The notes beneath the pieces were generated by a model. The model was not told the origin of the DNA. It worked only from the letters and a program-made list of their open reading frames with translations, and did no database searches. The position numbers were made by a program, and so were the translations under genes. Below, piece after piece: positions 1 through 7,546 of a stretch of 64,000 nucleotides of DNA (positions within the stretch are counted from its first letter, which is position 1; the number at the start of each line of letters is the position of its first letter). The stretch comes from Acidimicrobiaceae bacterium (GTDB lineage Bacteria > Actinomycetota > Acidimicrobiia > Acidimicrobiales > RAAP-2). Location: NCBI GenBank assembly GCA_003155915.1, contig PMFA01000024.1, positions 143,035 to 207,034 on the forward strand, written 5' to 3'.

Positions 1-179
1 ACTCTCTGAAAACTCAAAGCCGGAAGGGAATCATGCACCAAGTCGATGTCTGTCAAATCTTCCGGGGCGCAACCGGGCCTAGTCTCTACCGCAATGCCAG
101 TTAGGGCCGAGTAAAACTTTGCGAGTTCGAAGGGTTCGGGACAGTCAAGCAGGACAAGGTGCAGTCGTGGAAAGTTCAT
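1..179 (-). CDS. VOC (glyoxalase-like) protein, 3' end outside window
   Basis: The minus-strand frame opens at ATG 179 and stays open to the window edge, giving 59 complete codons. The N-terminus (MNFPRLHLVLLDCPEPFELAKFY) has the usual start of a glyoxalase-like VOC module: a first beta strand, then a helix ending in KFYSALTG, and later SFQRV. VOC proteins are small metal-dependent enzymes or binding proteins of varied function, so the substrate cannot be named. It lies in the same orientation as the frameshifted VOC gene at 295-709 and is separated from it by a repeat copy. The stop codon is off the left edge. Confidence 0.6.
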   Translation of the reverse strand, partial: MNFPRLHLVLLDCPEPFELAKFYSALTGIAVETRPGCAPEDLTDIDLVHDSLPALSFQR

Positions 180-227
180 ACCGACACGTTATGTCGCACT
201 TCGATTTGCGTAGCAACCACCGAGTCT

Positions 228-260
228 CCACTCGGAGAATGTGCAAGGCGGCCCGCCGAC
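228..260 (+). repeat. Dispersed repeat copy 1 (TGCA-CGGCCC type)
   Basis: This is one of seven related copies in the first 3.8 kb. It shares CTCGGAGAATGTGCA followed by GGCGGCCC with the copy at 3319. A perfect small hairpin, CCGAGT-CTCC-ACTCGG (220-235), overlaps its left edge. The copy lies in the gap between the two VOC genes. Confidence 0.45.
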
Positions 261-294
261 ACTTGGTTAGTCAATAGACCGATACCTTTGACGC

Positions 295-709
295 CTAAAT
301 TCGCTGGCTCAACATCCATTGTTGTCCAAACGGGTCACGCAAACGGCCGCCGCGTTCTCCGTAGAAGTGGTCTTCCAATGGGAAGATAATTTGAGCGCCG
401 GCGCTAACCGCGCGGTCCCAGGCTTCGTCAACGTTTTCCCAGTAGGTGGCCATGATTGCGGTGACCAAGTCCCCGCGTGACACAGGCGACTCTGCCCCGA
501 GCTCAACGCCTTCAGTGATCATGACAACTGAATCACCAATACTCACTTCGGCGTGAATCACTTCGCCTTGAGGTCCGATGACTCGCTCTCCGAACTCCTT
601 CGCTTCAAAGGCGGCAAACATAGAACTCGATGGCGTCTGCTCCATTGCCCACGATGAGCCTCGGTGTCACAGTGTGCAAATGCTCCGGTATTGGTTCAAT
701 CTTCGCCAT
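295..709 (-). pseudogene. PhnB-like VOC family protein, frameshifted
   Basis: Two overlapping minus-strand frames together make one PhnB-like VOC protein. The first runs from ATG 709 (MAKIEPIPEHLHTVTPRLIV, then DAIEFY) to a stop just after codon 33. The second supplies AAFEAKEFGERVIGP, HAEVSIGDSVVMI and RDPFGQQW, and ends at 295. The join requires a one-base shift near 617-620. The intact family (about 130-150 residues) has the same order: a TPYLIV-like strand, the EFY helix, the GDSxxM strand, and DPFG near the C-terminus. Either the gene is broken or the assembly has an indel here. No metal-ligand assignment was attempted. Confidence 0.7.
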
Positions 710-979
710 ACGGATTCTCCTATGAAAAGTCACGACCAATTGGAATGTACATGGAATGAGATCGCTCCAATATTGACCGAAGCCAACCGTCGAAAGCCTC
801 GACTTCTCCGAAGACCTTTTCGAACCTTAAGCATTCATCTGCGGAGTCGTTCCGGACATCGATGCTGATGGATGGGCCAGCGGCATCCGAATTGAATTTA
901 CCCGCACCGAGAGGAGCGTCTAGAAGTTGGAGGCGTGTCGGGCACTACGAGATTCAAGATTCGCCTAGCCAACCAGCCT

Positions 980-1013
980 CCAATGTCTGGTTGCAAACTT
1001 GTCGCGTCGGGCC
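980..1013 (+). repeat. Dispersed repeat copy 2
   Basis: Begins CCAATGTCTGGTTGCA and ends GTCGCGTCGGGCC. It shares the GGTTGCA core and the GTCGCGTCGGGCC right end with the copy at 3698. A second, more degenerate copy follows 33 bases downstream. Confidence 0.5.
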
Positions 1014-1046
1014 ACGGTCTTGAACCCACACGGTTTAATCGAGTCG

Positions 1047-1080
1047 CCAATGCGAGGTTGCATTTCCGTTAAGCCGGGCC
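1047..1080 (+). repeat. Dispersed repeat copy 3 (degenerate)
   Basis: CCAATGCGAGGTTGCA followed by AAGCCGGGCC. It has the same order of blocks as the other copies with several substitutions. It lies between the DUF2510-like gene (ending at 1235) and the preceding copy. Confidence 0.4.
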
Positions 1081-1234
1081 TTCGACCCTAAAAAATAGAT
1101 TCTGGCTTACGGTCGATCACTCGCTGACGTTCAACCCTTCATCTCTTCATGGCACGAGTCATGTTTGGAAGTCCGGCGACCACCGAAATGTCCTTTTACT
1201 CGTCACGCGTCTCCGTTGGTGGCCGCTCTTGCGC

Positions 1235-1561
1235 CTACTTTGTCCCGTCCCACCAAACTGTCCAACCTTGCTTAGTTGGATGTGCAACCCACCCCGGGGG
1301 CGCGGAAACCGGTATTGAAGTTTGATTCGTTGCCTCACGATGTGATACCAGGGCAACGATTAGCGAAACTACTCCCACAACAATCAGAACAATGCCAATG
1401 TAATAAATCGTCTCCGAGACAGCGCAAATCGACTGTTGACCCGGCAATTCCTGACCGCTGCTGCAGATTCCGTGATTTGAGGACTTCCAGCCTGCAAGGA
1501 GGACTCCCACGAACGCAATCAGGACACTCGGCACTACTAACGTGCTTTTCTTCCTGGTCAT
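1235..1561 (-). CDS. Small membrane protein with C-terminal DUF2510-like motif
   Basis: The gene encodes 108 residues. A hydrophobic segment (about residues 8-25) is followed by a loop with two cysteines, then a second hydrophobic segment (about 50-69). The C-terminus, PPGWVAHPTKQGWTVWWDGTK, resembles the short Trp-rich DUF2510 motif often found next to membrane segments in actinobacterial proteins, but it ends a few residues earlier than usual. The function is unknown. It probably sits in the cytoplasmic membrane with the motif in the cytoplasm. The next gene to the right is on the opposite strand, so it is probably transcribed alone. Confidence 0.6.
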   Translation of the reverse strand: MTRKKSTLVVPSVLIAFVGVLLAGWKSSNHGICSSGQELPGQQSICAVSETIYYIGIVLIVVGVVSLIVALVSHREATNQTSIPVSAPPGWVAHPTKQGWTVWWDGTK

Positions 1562-1724
1562 CTCGTTATCATACTGTCCGCTTCGGGCGTTCGTGATTTA
1601 GCCGAGTAACTCTCCTGTTTCCCAAGAAGACCAAACATGGTCAGCAATTCCGGCGGCTGTCGAACATGTGCGCCGAGAGCGAGGCTCTCTTTCTGAAGTC
1701 AGTCGGTGTCTAGCTGGACAATCG

Positions 1725-1760
1725 CCAGTGCCATTAGGTTGCACATCTGTCACGTCGGCC
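1725..1760 (+). repeat. Dispersed repeat copy 4
   Basis: CCAGTGCCATTAGGTTGCA followed by CACGTCGGCC. It matches the copy at 3698 at 18 of the first 19 bases. CCAGTG at its left end has an inverted match, CACTGG, at 1770-1775. It lies between the divergent genes at 1561 and 1818. Confidence 0.55.
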
Positions 1761-1817
1761 CTCCGACAACACTGGTGGATCGAGGCACCGAGCAAAACCG
1801 CAACTACCCTTTGACCC

Positions 1818-2486
1818 ATGGTGCGGCAGAAGAAGGTAAAGGCGGCGCGGCGTGCAGCAAACAGGTCGCAAAGCGAACTCCAATCAAAGTTGCGCGAGCA
1901 ATACGCACTCCTCAAAGTACAAGCGGACGCATACGACAGAGGCGACCACATCATTGCGCTTTCAGGCGCAACGACCCTACGTGTGCTCTTGCATAACACG
2001 AACGCTTCGCATGCACTGCTCGAACAATTGGGTTTACTTTCAACGTTGCGCTACCTGGATACCGCTCAGCACATCGTGCCGGGCAATCTCTTGCCCAATC
2101 CAGGATTGGTGCACATGAAAATCGAGCAGGGCATCGGAGCCACTTTTGAGGCACCAATTGACAATCTTTCTCCACCGAGAGCAAATCAGTCACCACTGCC
2201 ATTCCAACCATGGTGGAATACACCAATTGTAAAAGGTCCTACGGGAGCCACTTGGTCACGGAAGGACCTCGTTCTGTATCAAACCAACAAGGAGGGCGGC
2301 GCTCACCTTGACCCGCAAATGTCCGACGCTGAACTGAGAGACATAGAACAAGAGTCCTTTGGTTTTCGTTTCACGGACCAGAACGGCACGACCAGATTCC
2401 TGAACGGTCCGCTTTTACCATCCATCCGCCAAATGATGTCAGAAGTTATCTCGACTCTCGAACCCATCATCAATACGCTTCCGTAA
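1818..2486 (+). CDS. Conserved hypothetical protein, 222 aa
   Basis: The gene encodes 222 residues with no signal peptide or membrane segment. A basic N-terminal helix (about residues 1-35) leads into LSGATTLRVLLHNT. A central WWNTPIVKG segment is followed by SRKDLVLYQTNKEGGAHLDP. I recall that pattern from a widespread family of uncharacterised bacterial proteins, but I cannot attach a function or Pfam name. The GGAHLDP motif is the most distinctive point. It is the only plus-strand gene among the six intact or broken genes left of 4.3 kb, and a repeat copy lies on each side. Confidence 0.65.
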   Translation: MVRQKKVKAARRAANRSQSELQSKLREQYALLKVQADAYDRGDHIIALSGATTLRVLLHNTNASHALLEQLGLLSTLRYLDTAQHIVPGNLLPNPGLVHMKIEQGIGATFEAPIDNLSPPRANQSPLPFQPWWNTPIVKGPTGATWSRKDLVLYQTNKEGGAHLDPQMSDAELRDIEQESFGFRFTDQNGTTRFLNGPLLPSIRQMMSEVISTLEPIINTLP

Positions 2487-2568
2487 TGAAGAGAATGTTG
2501 GACGCTTCCCAAGCCATTCATCGCAAGAGAGTTACTCCGATTCCGAGGCGCTATTTCTAGACCAGACG

Positions 2569-2602
2569 CCAGTGCTTGGTAGCAGACGTGTTGCGTCGGG
2601 CC
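2569..2602 (+). repeat. Dispersed repeat copy 5
   Basis: CCAGTGCTTGGTAGCAG followed by GTTGCGTCGGGCC. It has the same block order as the other copies, with a two-base gap in the left block. It lies between the convergent gene ends at 2486 and 2643. Confidence 0.5.
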
Positions 2603-2642
2603 TCCCTTGGTCTTGTAAGTGTTGTCGTCGGCATCAATTGGT

Positions 2643-3221
2643 TCACCTGATTGTTCCGTTGGGAGCCAGGCGGTCCAACCCGACGTGCCTCCGAATACTC
2701 ACAAGAAACCATGTGCCTACGACGACTCCAACGACAATCTCAAACGCCCACACGAATCCGCTACGACCGACATTGCGACCTGCCACTGTCACCGCAATGG
2801 GCTCCAGGCACAGCGCACCGGTCACGAGTGCTGCGGCAAGCCACGACCGACGAGCGTGCCAGCGGTACCCGAGCCACCCGAACAATGGTCCACAGACGAG
2901 ACCACCGATCTCGTTCAATTGGTTAGTGCCCAAGAGGCCCCGAAGGCTCACTAGTGAGAAGTGCACACCCTCCATCGGACTTAAGGTCATGGCGAAGTAT
3001 CCCGCGAGGGCGGACAGCGTGACGACTAAGCCGGCTACCGCCGCACGGCGCGGACGTCCTTGCGTCGCGCCGACCAAGAAAGGAAGTATCAGCCAAGGCG
3101 CAGAAAGCAGACTCACCGATATCGACCACCATCCCATCGCATTGGCGGCGTGAATAGTTCCGAGATACTGATCCCCGGCACCGAACACCAGTCCCCCGAT
3201 GACAATTGCGAGAAACGCCAT
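2643..3221 (-). CDS. Polytopic membrane protein, DUF6518-like
   Basis: The gene encodes 192 residues, almost entirely hydrophobic. About five or six membrane segments can be placed, at roughly residues 2-20, 35-52, 60-80, 103-120, 128-145 and 152-172. Conserved-looking points are GWWSISVSLLSAPW near the second segment and the polar SPMEGVHF loop. The layout resembles the actinobacterial DUF6518 membrane family, but this is from memory and tentative. No transport or enzymatic motif was recognised. It probably sits in the cytoplasmic membrane. It is flanked by repeat copies at 2569 and 3319. Confidence 0.55.
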   Translation of the reverse strand: MAFLAIVIGGLVFGAGDQYLGTIHAANAMGWWSISVSLLSAPWLILPFLVGATQGRPRRAAVAGLVVTLSALAGYFAMTLSPMEGVHFSLVSLRGLLGTNQLNEIGGLVCGPLFGWLGYRWHARRSWLAAALVTGALCLEPIAVTVAGRNVGRSGFVWAFEIVVGVVVGTWFLVSIRRHVGLDRLAPNGTIR

Positions 3222-3291
3222 ACGAAATACTAACTTCGTGGTTCAAGCCTGCCCATGGACCGCGGCAGATCTGTTGAATCGGGTCACGGAC

Positions 3292-3486
3292 TCAACCGTT
3301 CGCCCACGGCGTCACTCGCCAGTCGGAGAATGTGCACGTCGGCCCCCCGATCTCCATCAGGTCCCAGTGAAGTAAAGCCGCGATACGTTCCCTCCGGAGA
3401 GATCCCCGCACGAGCACTCGACCTTCACTGTCGAGCACGCACACGTCGTGGTGGGCCTCTGCCCAGTCCACTCCAACAAATATCAT
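3292..3486 (-). pseudogene. IS110-family transposase, 5' fragment
   Basis: An ATG at 3486 sits behind a perfect AGGAGG. The first 30 or so residues (MIFVGVDWAEAHHDVCVLD, then EGRVLVRG) are the start of an IS110-type DEDD transposase, with the first catalytic Asp in VDWA. IS110 transposases are about 400 residues. After about 40 codons family similarity ends, and the frame (WDLMEIGGPTCTFSDW) runs through repeat copy 6 to a stop at 3292. The rest of the insertion sequence is absent. This is therefore a truncated relic whose break coincides with a repeat copy. Confidence 0.65.
3319..3344 (+). repeat. Dispersed repeat copy 6
   Basis: CCAGTCGGAGAATGTGCA followed by CGTCGGCC. It is closest to copy 1 at 228. 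It lies at the point where the IS110 transposase frame stops resembling the family. Confidence 0.45.
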
Positions 3487-3821
3487 TGCTGCCTCCTCGT
3501 GTCGTATCCAATGAGCCCCGAGGCGGCGGTGGCGACCTAATGGATCAGTGCTCGAAGCGCGACACCCCTTCAGCCATACCCGTCAACGTCACCAACCGAC
3601 CGGGGCACGCTCTTGCACTAGAGCTGAACGCTCGGGTTGCAAATAATGCTCCCGGCCATTGGCTCGGAGACAGCATCACTCCTAAAAGTGAAACTGTCCA
3701 GTCCCATTAGGTTGCAGTCCGGTCGCGTCGGGCCCCTGATGCCAAGGTATTGGGATGTCAAGATTCTTTCGCGTCGATGACGTACCACGGGATCACTGTT
3801 CCAGTTACTGATTGGCGGTCG
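3487..3821. other. Intergenic stretch holding repeat copy 7
   Basis: These 335 bases hold no gene that I can support. They contain the upstream region of the IS110 fragment, with its ribosome-binding site at 3492-3500, and repeat copy 7 at 3698-3734. Confidence 0.5.
3698..3734 (+). repeat. Dispersed repeat copy 7
   Basis: CCAGTCCCATTAGGTTGCA followed by GGTCGCGTCGGGCC. This copy has the fullest form of both blocks and serves as my reference. It lies 88 bases downstream of the minus-strand SRPBCC gene. Confidence 0.55.
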
Positions 3822-4301
3822 CTACGGCGCGTCGCCTCGGCTCAGCGTGCGCGCGAGGATACCCAAAGTGGCCCGCAACGACGCTTCCGGAATCACCGGA
3901 AAGTTAATCCGAGTTCGGTGCGCTTCGTGGACGTTTGACCAGTCGTAGTAGGAGGTCACCAGTGTCCCGGATTCGACAGGCTCGAGCACGTACCCGTAGA
4001 CGTAGCCCATGGGTGGATCGATCAAGGGGTGCTCGATCGTCCAGGCGATCTCTAGATCCCTTACGAACGTCGTGATCCGGATGGACACCGTGTACTGACC
4101 GAGGGGAATGTCGTTGAGCGCTTCACGATCCATGTGAACGAGAAAGGTATCTCCAGCCTGGGTCACTGGAGGACCCTCGGAGCTCATCAGCATGCCGGAA
4201 GCGTCGATCTGGACGTGCCCGTCTGGATCGCACAAGAGCGAAAAGATCACGCTCGTTGAGACAGGGATTGTTCGCTGCACTTCAATTCGTTGCTCACTCA
4301 T
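3822..4301 (-). CDS. SRPBCC (START-like) family protein
   Basis: ATG 4301 gives 159 residues. It is preferred over GTG 4307 because an AGGA lies at a proper distance from it. The N-terminus (EVQRTIPVSTSVIFSLLCDPDGHVQ) is the first strand and helix typical of the SRPBCC fold. A beta-rich core follows, and a C-terminal helix (SLRATLGILARTL) would close the hydrophobic pocket. Members bind hydrophobic ligands or act as cyclases or aromatase-like enzymes. The ligand here is unknown, and the protein should be cytosolic. It is the last gene left of the plus-strand DUF1349 gene and shares no obvious operon with it. Confidence 0.7.
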   Translation of the reverse strand: MSEQRIEVQRTIPVSTSVIFSLLCDPDGHVQIDASGMLMSSEGPPVTQAGDTFLVHMDREALNDIPLGQYTVSIRITTFVRDLEIAWTIEHPLIDPPMGYVYGYVLEPVESGTLVTSYYDWSNVHEAHRTRINFPVIPEASLRATLGILARTLSRGDAP

Positions 4302-4569
4302 CGACACATCCTGTCACTTCGTTTCCATTCGACGCTTCTGGCGCTTCTTCAACCACCCAGTCGCCACAGGAAGGTGAAATGTGCTTTGTTTGAGCCAACG
4401 ACGTTCTCGCCACTGTGCTCGAGAACAGGGAGTTTCACCGATGCATCCGACGGCCGGAACTACTTCTAGCGTTGATCATTTCGTCCGGACCTAAAACACC
4501 GTCTGTCTGACTACAATTCGCCCACGGCAGCTTGATCCATAGGTTTGTACCGGACGAACAAAGGAAAAC

Positions 4570-5106
4570 ATGAACTGGTTCAATGAGCCATCGCGATGGA
4601 GCGAAGACGAGGGAAGCATCGTGGCGTTCGCCGACGCGCAGACAGATTTTTGGCGACTGACGGACTACGGGTTCATCCGCGACAATGCGCACATCTATGG
4701 CGAGTCAATAGCGACGGACTTCGACCTCTCGGTGCGTGTGAAGGCCGAATATGCGCAGCAATACGACCAGGCGGGCGCGGCGGTGCGAGTAGACGAGAGT
4801 CACTGGATCAAGACCGGTGTGGAGATGTTCGAAGGTACGTTGCGCTTCAGTGCCGTGGTGACGATCGACCATTCGAACTGGGTCGTTGCCGATTTGCCAC
4901 AGAGTTTCAACTATCTGAACTTGAAACTCGCGCGCAGGCGTAACGCGATCCATATCAGCTATTCCGTTGATGAGGAAGAGTTGAAGTTTGTCTCGGTCGC
5001 GTATCTCGAACCTGACGTATCGGCATTCGTGGGAGTCATGTGCGCCGCGCCTCAAGGACAAGGATTCGAATCACGTTTTTCGGATCTTCACCTTGCGCGT
5101 TGCTAA
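4570..5106 (+). CDS. DUF1349 family (concanavalin-like) protein
   Basis: The gene encodes 178 residues starting at ATG 4570, behind AAAGGA four bases upstream. The whole length matches the DUF1349 layout: an N-terminal WFNEPSRW, a DFWRLTDYGFIRDN strand, the DQAGAAVRVDESHWIKTGVE core and the SFNYLNLKLAR strand. The family has a jelly-roll fold of the concanavalin type, and its biochemical role is not established. No signal peptide is present, so it should be cytosolic. It stands alone between two minus-strand genes. Confidence 0.75.
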   Translation: MNWFNEPSRWSEDEGSIVAFADAQTDFWRLTDYGFIRDNAHIYGESIATDFDLSVRVKAEYAQQYDQAGAAVRVDESHWIKTGVEMFEGTLRFSAVVTIDHSNWVVADLPQSFNYLNLKLARRRNAIHISYSVDEEELKFVSVAYLEPDVSAFVGVMCAAPQGQGFESRFSDLHLARC

Positions 5107-5390
5107 TCGTCTGCGGATCATCGAAGACACGCTCTACGGTTTTCGGATGAGGACCGTGTCAGTAACTCGAGGATGCCCGCGGAGTCGTGGAGGCCCCGTT
5201 GGAATTGCCTTTAGCGTCTGCGTTTGATGCTGTTCGGAAACCCCTCCGCCAATCCAATTGAATAGAGATTGACTCAGACACATCAAAACTTCAGGATGGA
5301 CACGTTGGCGGTAGGTTCACGAGACTGCTCGGCGGAATATGGCCTTCGACCTTCCGCCGAATGTTCCGATGAACGCAGGCGACACTCACG

Positions 5391-5888
5391 TCAATGATCG
5401 ACTCCGTGGAACGCAATCCTCGTGGTGCTGCCCCGAAGTGACACGTCTTCGGCGAACTGCAGTTTTTCAATGTCGTAGTAGGGGTGTTTAGCCCTCTCAC
5501 CCCCGACTTTCTCGAGCGCTTGGGTGAAGCCATCTTCCGCCGTTGTCGGCAAATCAAACTCCATGACGTAGATCGGCGCTTCATCGTCGGGAAGGGCCAG
5601 GAGAACGTTGTCGGAAATGGCGACGTGACACGACGAAATTCCCGTGCTTCGTACATCAAAGAAATATTTGTGGAGGCTGCCCATCATCGAGAATTTCATT
5701 TTGGGATTGACGTACCGTGCCGGCCTAGCGAGGAGTGTGGACACCAAGAGTCGTTGCGCGAAGCTCTTCCGTGGAACGGCTTTCCATTCGGATTCCACGG
5801 TTACCCCGAAGACGCCGTCAGTGGCATTTATTCCAGTGAATGTCGATTTCATAGTGGAGTAGTTCCACGTGACCTTGAATCGTGACAT
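5391..5888 (-). CDS. Hypothetical protein, beta-rich, 165 aa
   Basis: The frame encodes 165 residues. An internal ATG at 5852 (MKSTFTGINATDGVFGVTVES) is an alternative start. There is no signal peptide, membrane segment or motif that I recognise. Alternating hydrophobic residues suggest a beta-sheet protein, with ISDNVLLALPDDEAPIYVMEF as the best-conserved-looking core. It is the last gene before ilvC, in the same orientation, but the 58-base gap does not show whether they share a transcript. The coding call rests on length and frame only. Confidence 0.45.
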   Translation of the reverse strand: MSRFKVTWNYSTMKSTFTGINATDGVFGVTVESEWKAVPRKSFAQRLLVSTLLARPARYVNPKMKFSMMGSLHKYFFDVRSTGISSCHVAISDNVLLALPDDEAPIYVMEFDLPTTAEDGFTQALEKVGGERAKHPYYDIEKLQFAEDVSLRGSTTRIAFHGVDH

Positions 5889-5946
5889 TCATCTCTCGGC
5901 TGTTCTTCCATTTTCACGTGATCGGTGACGTGAGACTGACGAACAC

Positions 5947-6981
5947 TTAGTCCGTGTCTCCCCCGGAGACCTCTGAAACCTTTTGCTTGCCAGCCGAGAC
6001 GAAGGGCATCATCGCGCGAAGCTTCTTGCCGATGTCCTCGATGGGGTGCTTCTTGCCAGCGTCGCGAAGTTCGCGGTAGCGCGGACGCCCTATCTCGTTC
6101 TCCAAGATCCACTCGGCGGCGAAGGTTCCGTCTTGGATCTCGGTGAGGATCTGCTTCATCTCCTTCTTCACCGATTCGTTGATGACGCGTGGGCCCCGGG
6201 TCAAGTCACCGTACTCCGCGGTGTCCGAAACGCTGAAGCGCATGCCGGTGATGCCCTCTTCGTACATCAAGTCGACGATCAGCTTCAGTTCGTGCAGGCA
6301 CTCGAAGTAGGCACTCTCGGGCTGGTAGCCCGCTTCGACGAGTGTCTCGTATCCGGCGCGCACCAGCGCCGACACGCCACCACACAGTACGGCCTGCTCG
6401 CCAAAGAGGTCGGTCTCGGTCTCTTCGGTAAAGGTCGTCTCGAGCACCCCGGCGCGCGTGGCGCCGATGCCGTGCGCGTACGCGAGGGCGATGTCATGGG
6501 CGTGACCGGTCGCGTCTTGTTGCACGGCGACCAGCGCCGGCACGCCGCCACCCTCCAAATAGGTGCGACGCACGAGGTGCCCGGGACCCTTCGGCGCGAC
6601 CATCGCCACGTCGACGTCGGCCGGCGGCTTGATCAGATCGAAGCGAATGTTGAAGCCGTGGGCGAAGAGCAGGCACTTGCCGGTCGTGAGATAGGGCGCG
6701 ATCTCGGCGTCGTAGGTGCGCTTTTGTTCGGTGTCGGGCACGAGCACCATGATGACGTCGGCCTCGGCGCAGGCGTCGGCGATGGAGAGCACGCGAAGTC
6801 CCGAGGCCTCGGCCTTGGCGATCGACGAGGAGTCGGTGCGCAGCCCGACGCGCACGTCGTAACCGCTGTCGTGCAGGTTGAGCGCGTGGGCGTGGCCCTG
6901 GGATCCGTAGCCGAGAATCGCGATCTTCTTGGACTTCAAGAGCTCGGGCTTGGCGTCGGCTTCGTAGTACATCGTGGTCAT
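5947..6981 (-). CDS. ilvC: Ketol-acid reductoisomerase
   Basis: This enzyme converts acetolactate or acetohydroxybutyrate to the dihydroxy acid in valine, leucine and isoleucine synthesis, using Mg2+ and NADPH. ATG 6981 gives 344 residues, the size of class I enzymes. It is chosen because AAGGAC precedes it and homologues begin at this point. The Rossmann motif GYGSQG is at residues 24-29. The R-T-D-S-S-S stretch after the second strand is consistent with NADPH use. The metal ligands D191 and E195 are in DLFGEQ, and the second pair is in the [19 protein letters not shown] helix region. It lies 37 bases behind ilvH and is the last gene of the operon. Confidence 0.96.
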   Translation of the reverse strand: MTTMYYEADAKPELLKSKKIAILGYGSQGHAHALNLHDSGYDVRVGLRTDSSSIAKAEASGLRVLSIADACAEADVIMVLVPDTEQKRTYDAEIAPYLTTGKCLLFAHGFNIRFDLIKPPADVDVAMVAPKGPGHLVRRTYLEGGGVPALVAVQQDATGHAHDIALAYAHGIGATRAGVLETTFTEETETDLFGEQAVLCGGVSALVRAGYETLVEAGYQPESAYFECLHELKLIVDLMYEEGITGMRFSVSDTAEYGDLTRGPRVINESVKKEMKQILTEIQDGTFAAEWILENEIGRPRYRELRDAGKKHPIEDIGKKLRAMMPFVSAGKQKVSEVSGGDTD

Positions 6982-7018
6982 GGGGAGTCCTTCATTCAGT
7001 TGATAGTTGAGTCTTCGG

Positions 7019-7546
7019 TCAGCCAAGTCTAGGGAGTGCCACGCGACCGGTCCGATGGAGCTCGACCTCGGCGAAGTCCTCGAGGGCCCGTTCGAGTTCG
7101 TCGCACGCGCCCGGGGTCCCCGCCAGCATCACCGTCACCGACGTCGAACTGACGTCGACGATCGACGCGCCGGCTTTGGTGATCGTGTCGAGCATGGCCG
7201 AACGATGCCCGTCGTCCAAGGGCAACGTCGCGAGCAGCAGTTCGCGCTCCACGGCGTCGCGTGGCGAGAGGTCGCTGATCGCCACGACGTTGACCAGTTT
7301 GTCCAACTGGCCGACGATCTGTTCGAGGGGCGCCGATTCGGCGTCGACGACGATCGTGACGCGAGAGAACCTGGCGTGACTCTCGGCCGGCGCGACCGCC
7401 AGTGAGTAGATGTTGAAGCCGCGACGAGCGAACAGCCCGGCGATTCGCGCCAGCACCCCGGCCTTGTTCTCGACGAGCACGGAGAGGATGTGATGACGCA
7501 CGGGCGTGCGCGACACCTCGCCTAAGTACGGTTCGGGAGGACTCAT
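7019..7546 (-). CDS. ilvH: Acetolactate synthase small (regulatory) subunit
   Basis: This protein binds the catalytic IlvB subunit and confers activation and valine feedback. It has 175 residues. An N-terminal ACT domain (about 18-90) begins [25 protein letters not shown] and contains the [10 protein letters not shown] strand. The C-terminal domain (about 95-172) is typical of the family. Its ATG overlaps the ilvB stop as ATGA, which indicates translational coupling. The gene symbol could equally be ilvN. Confidence 0.93.
   Translation of the reverse strand: MSPPEPYLGEVSRTPVRHHILSVLVENKAGVLARIAGLFARRGFNIYSLAVAPAESHARFSRVTIVVDAESAPLEQIVGQLDKLVNVVAISDLSPRDAVERELLLATLPLDDGHRSAMLDTITKAGASIVDVSSTSVTVMLAGTPGACDELERALEDFAEVELHRTGRVALPRLG

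Larger units (their letters stand above)
710..1234. other. Noncoding gap with possible degenerate coding remnants and two repeat copies
   Basis: No intact gene is seen in these 525 bases. On the plus strand a protein-like start at ATG 722 (MKSHDQLECTWNEIAPILTE) soon loses its frame. Protein-like stretches in other frames follow (VPDIDADGWASGIRIEF, then VGGVSGTTRFKIRLANQPP, to about 985). This could be a gene decayed by several frameshifts, but the match is by eye only. Two repeat copies (980-1013 and 1047-1080) lie in the right half. Confidence 0.3.

Noticed and set aside
228-3734. Integron attC sites
   Set aside because: The repeats lack the GTTRRRY and RYYYAAC core pair and no integrase gene is in the window, so I do not call attC.
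4403-4427. GTTCTCG/CGAGAAC stem as terminator
   Set aside because: Only seven pairs, with a ten-base loop and no T run; probably chance.
5983-7032. Long plus-strand open frame opposite ilvC
   Set aside because: It has no family features and mirrors codon bias of ilvC on the other strand.
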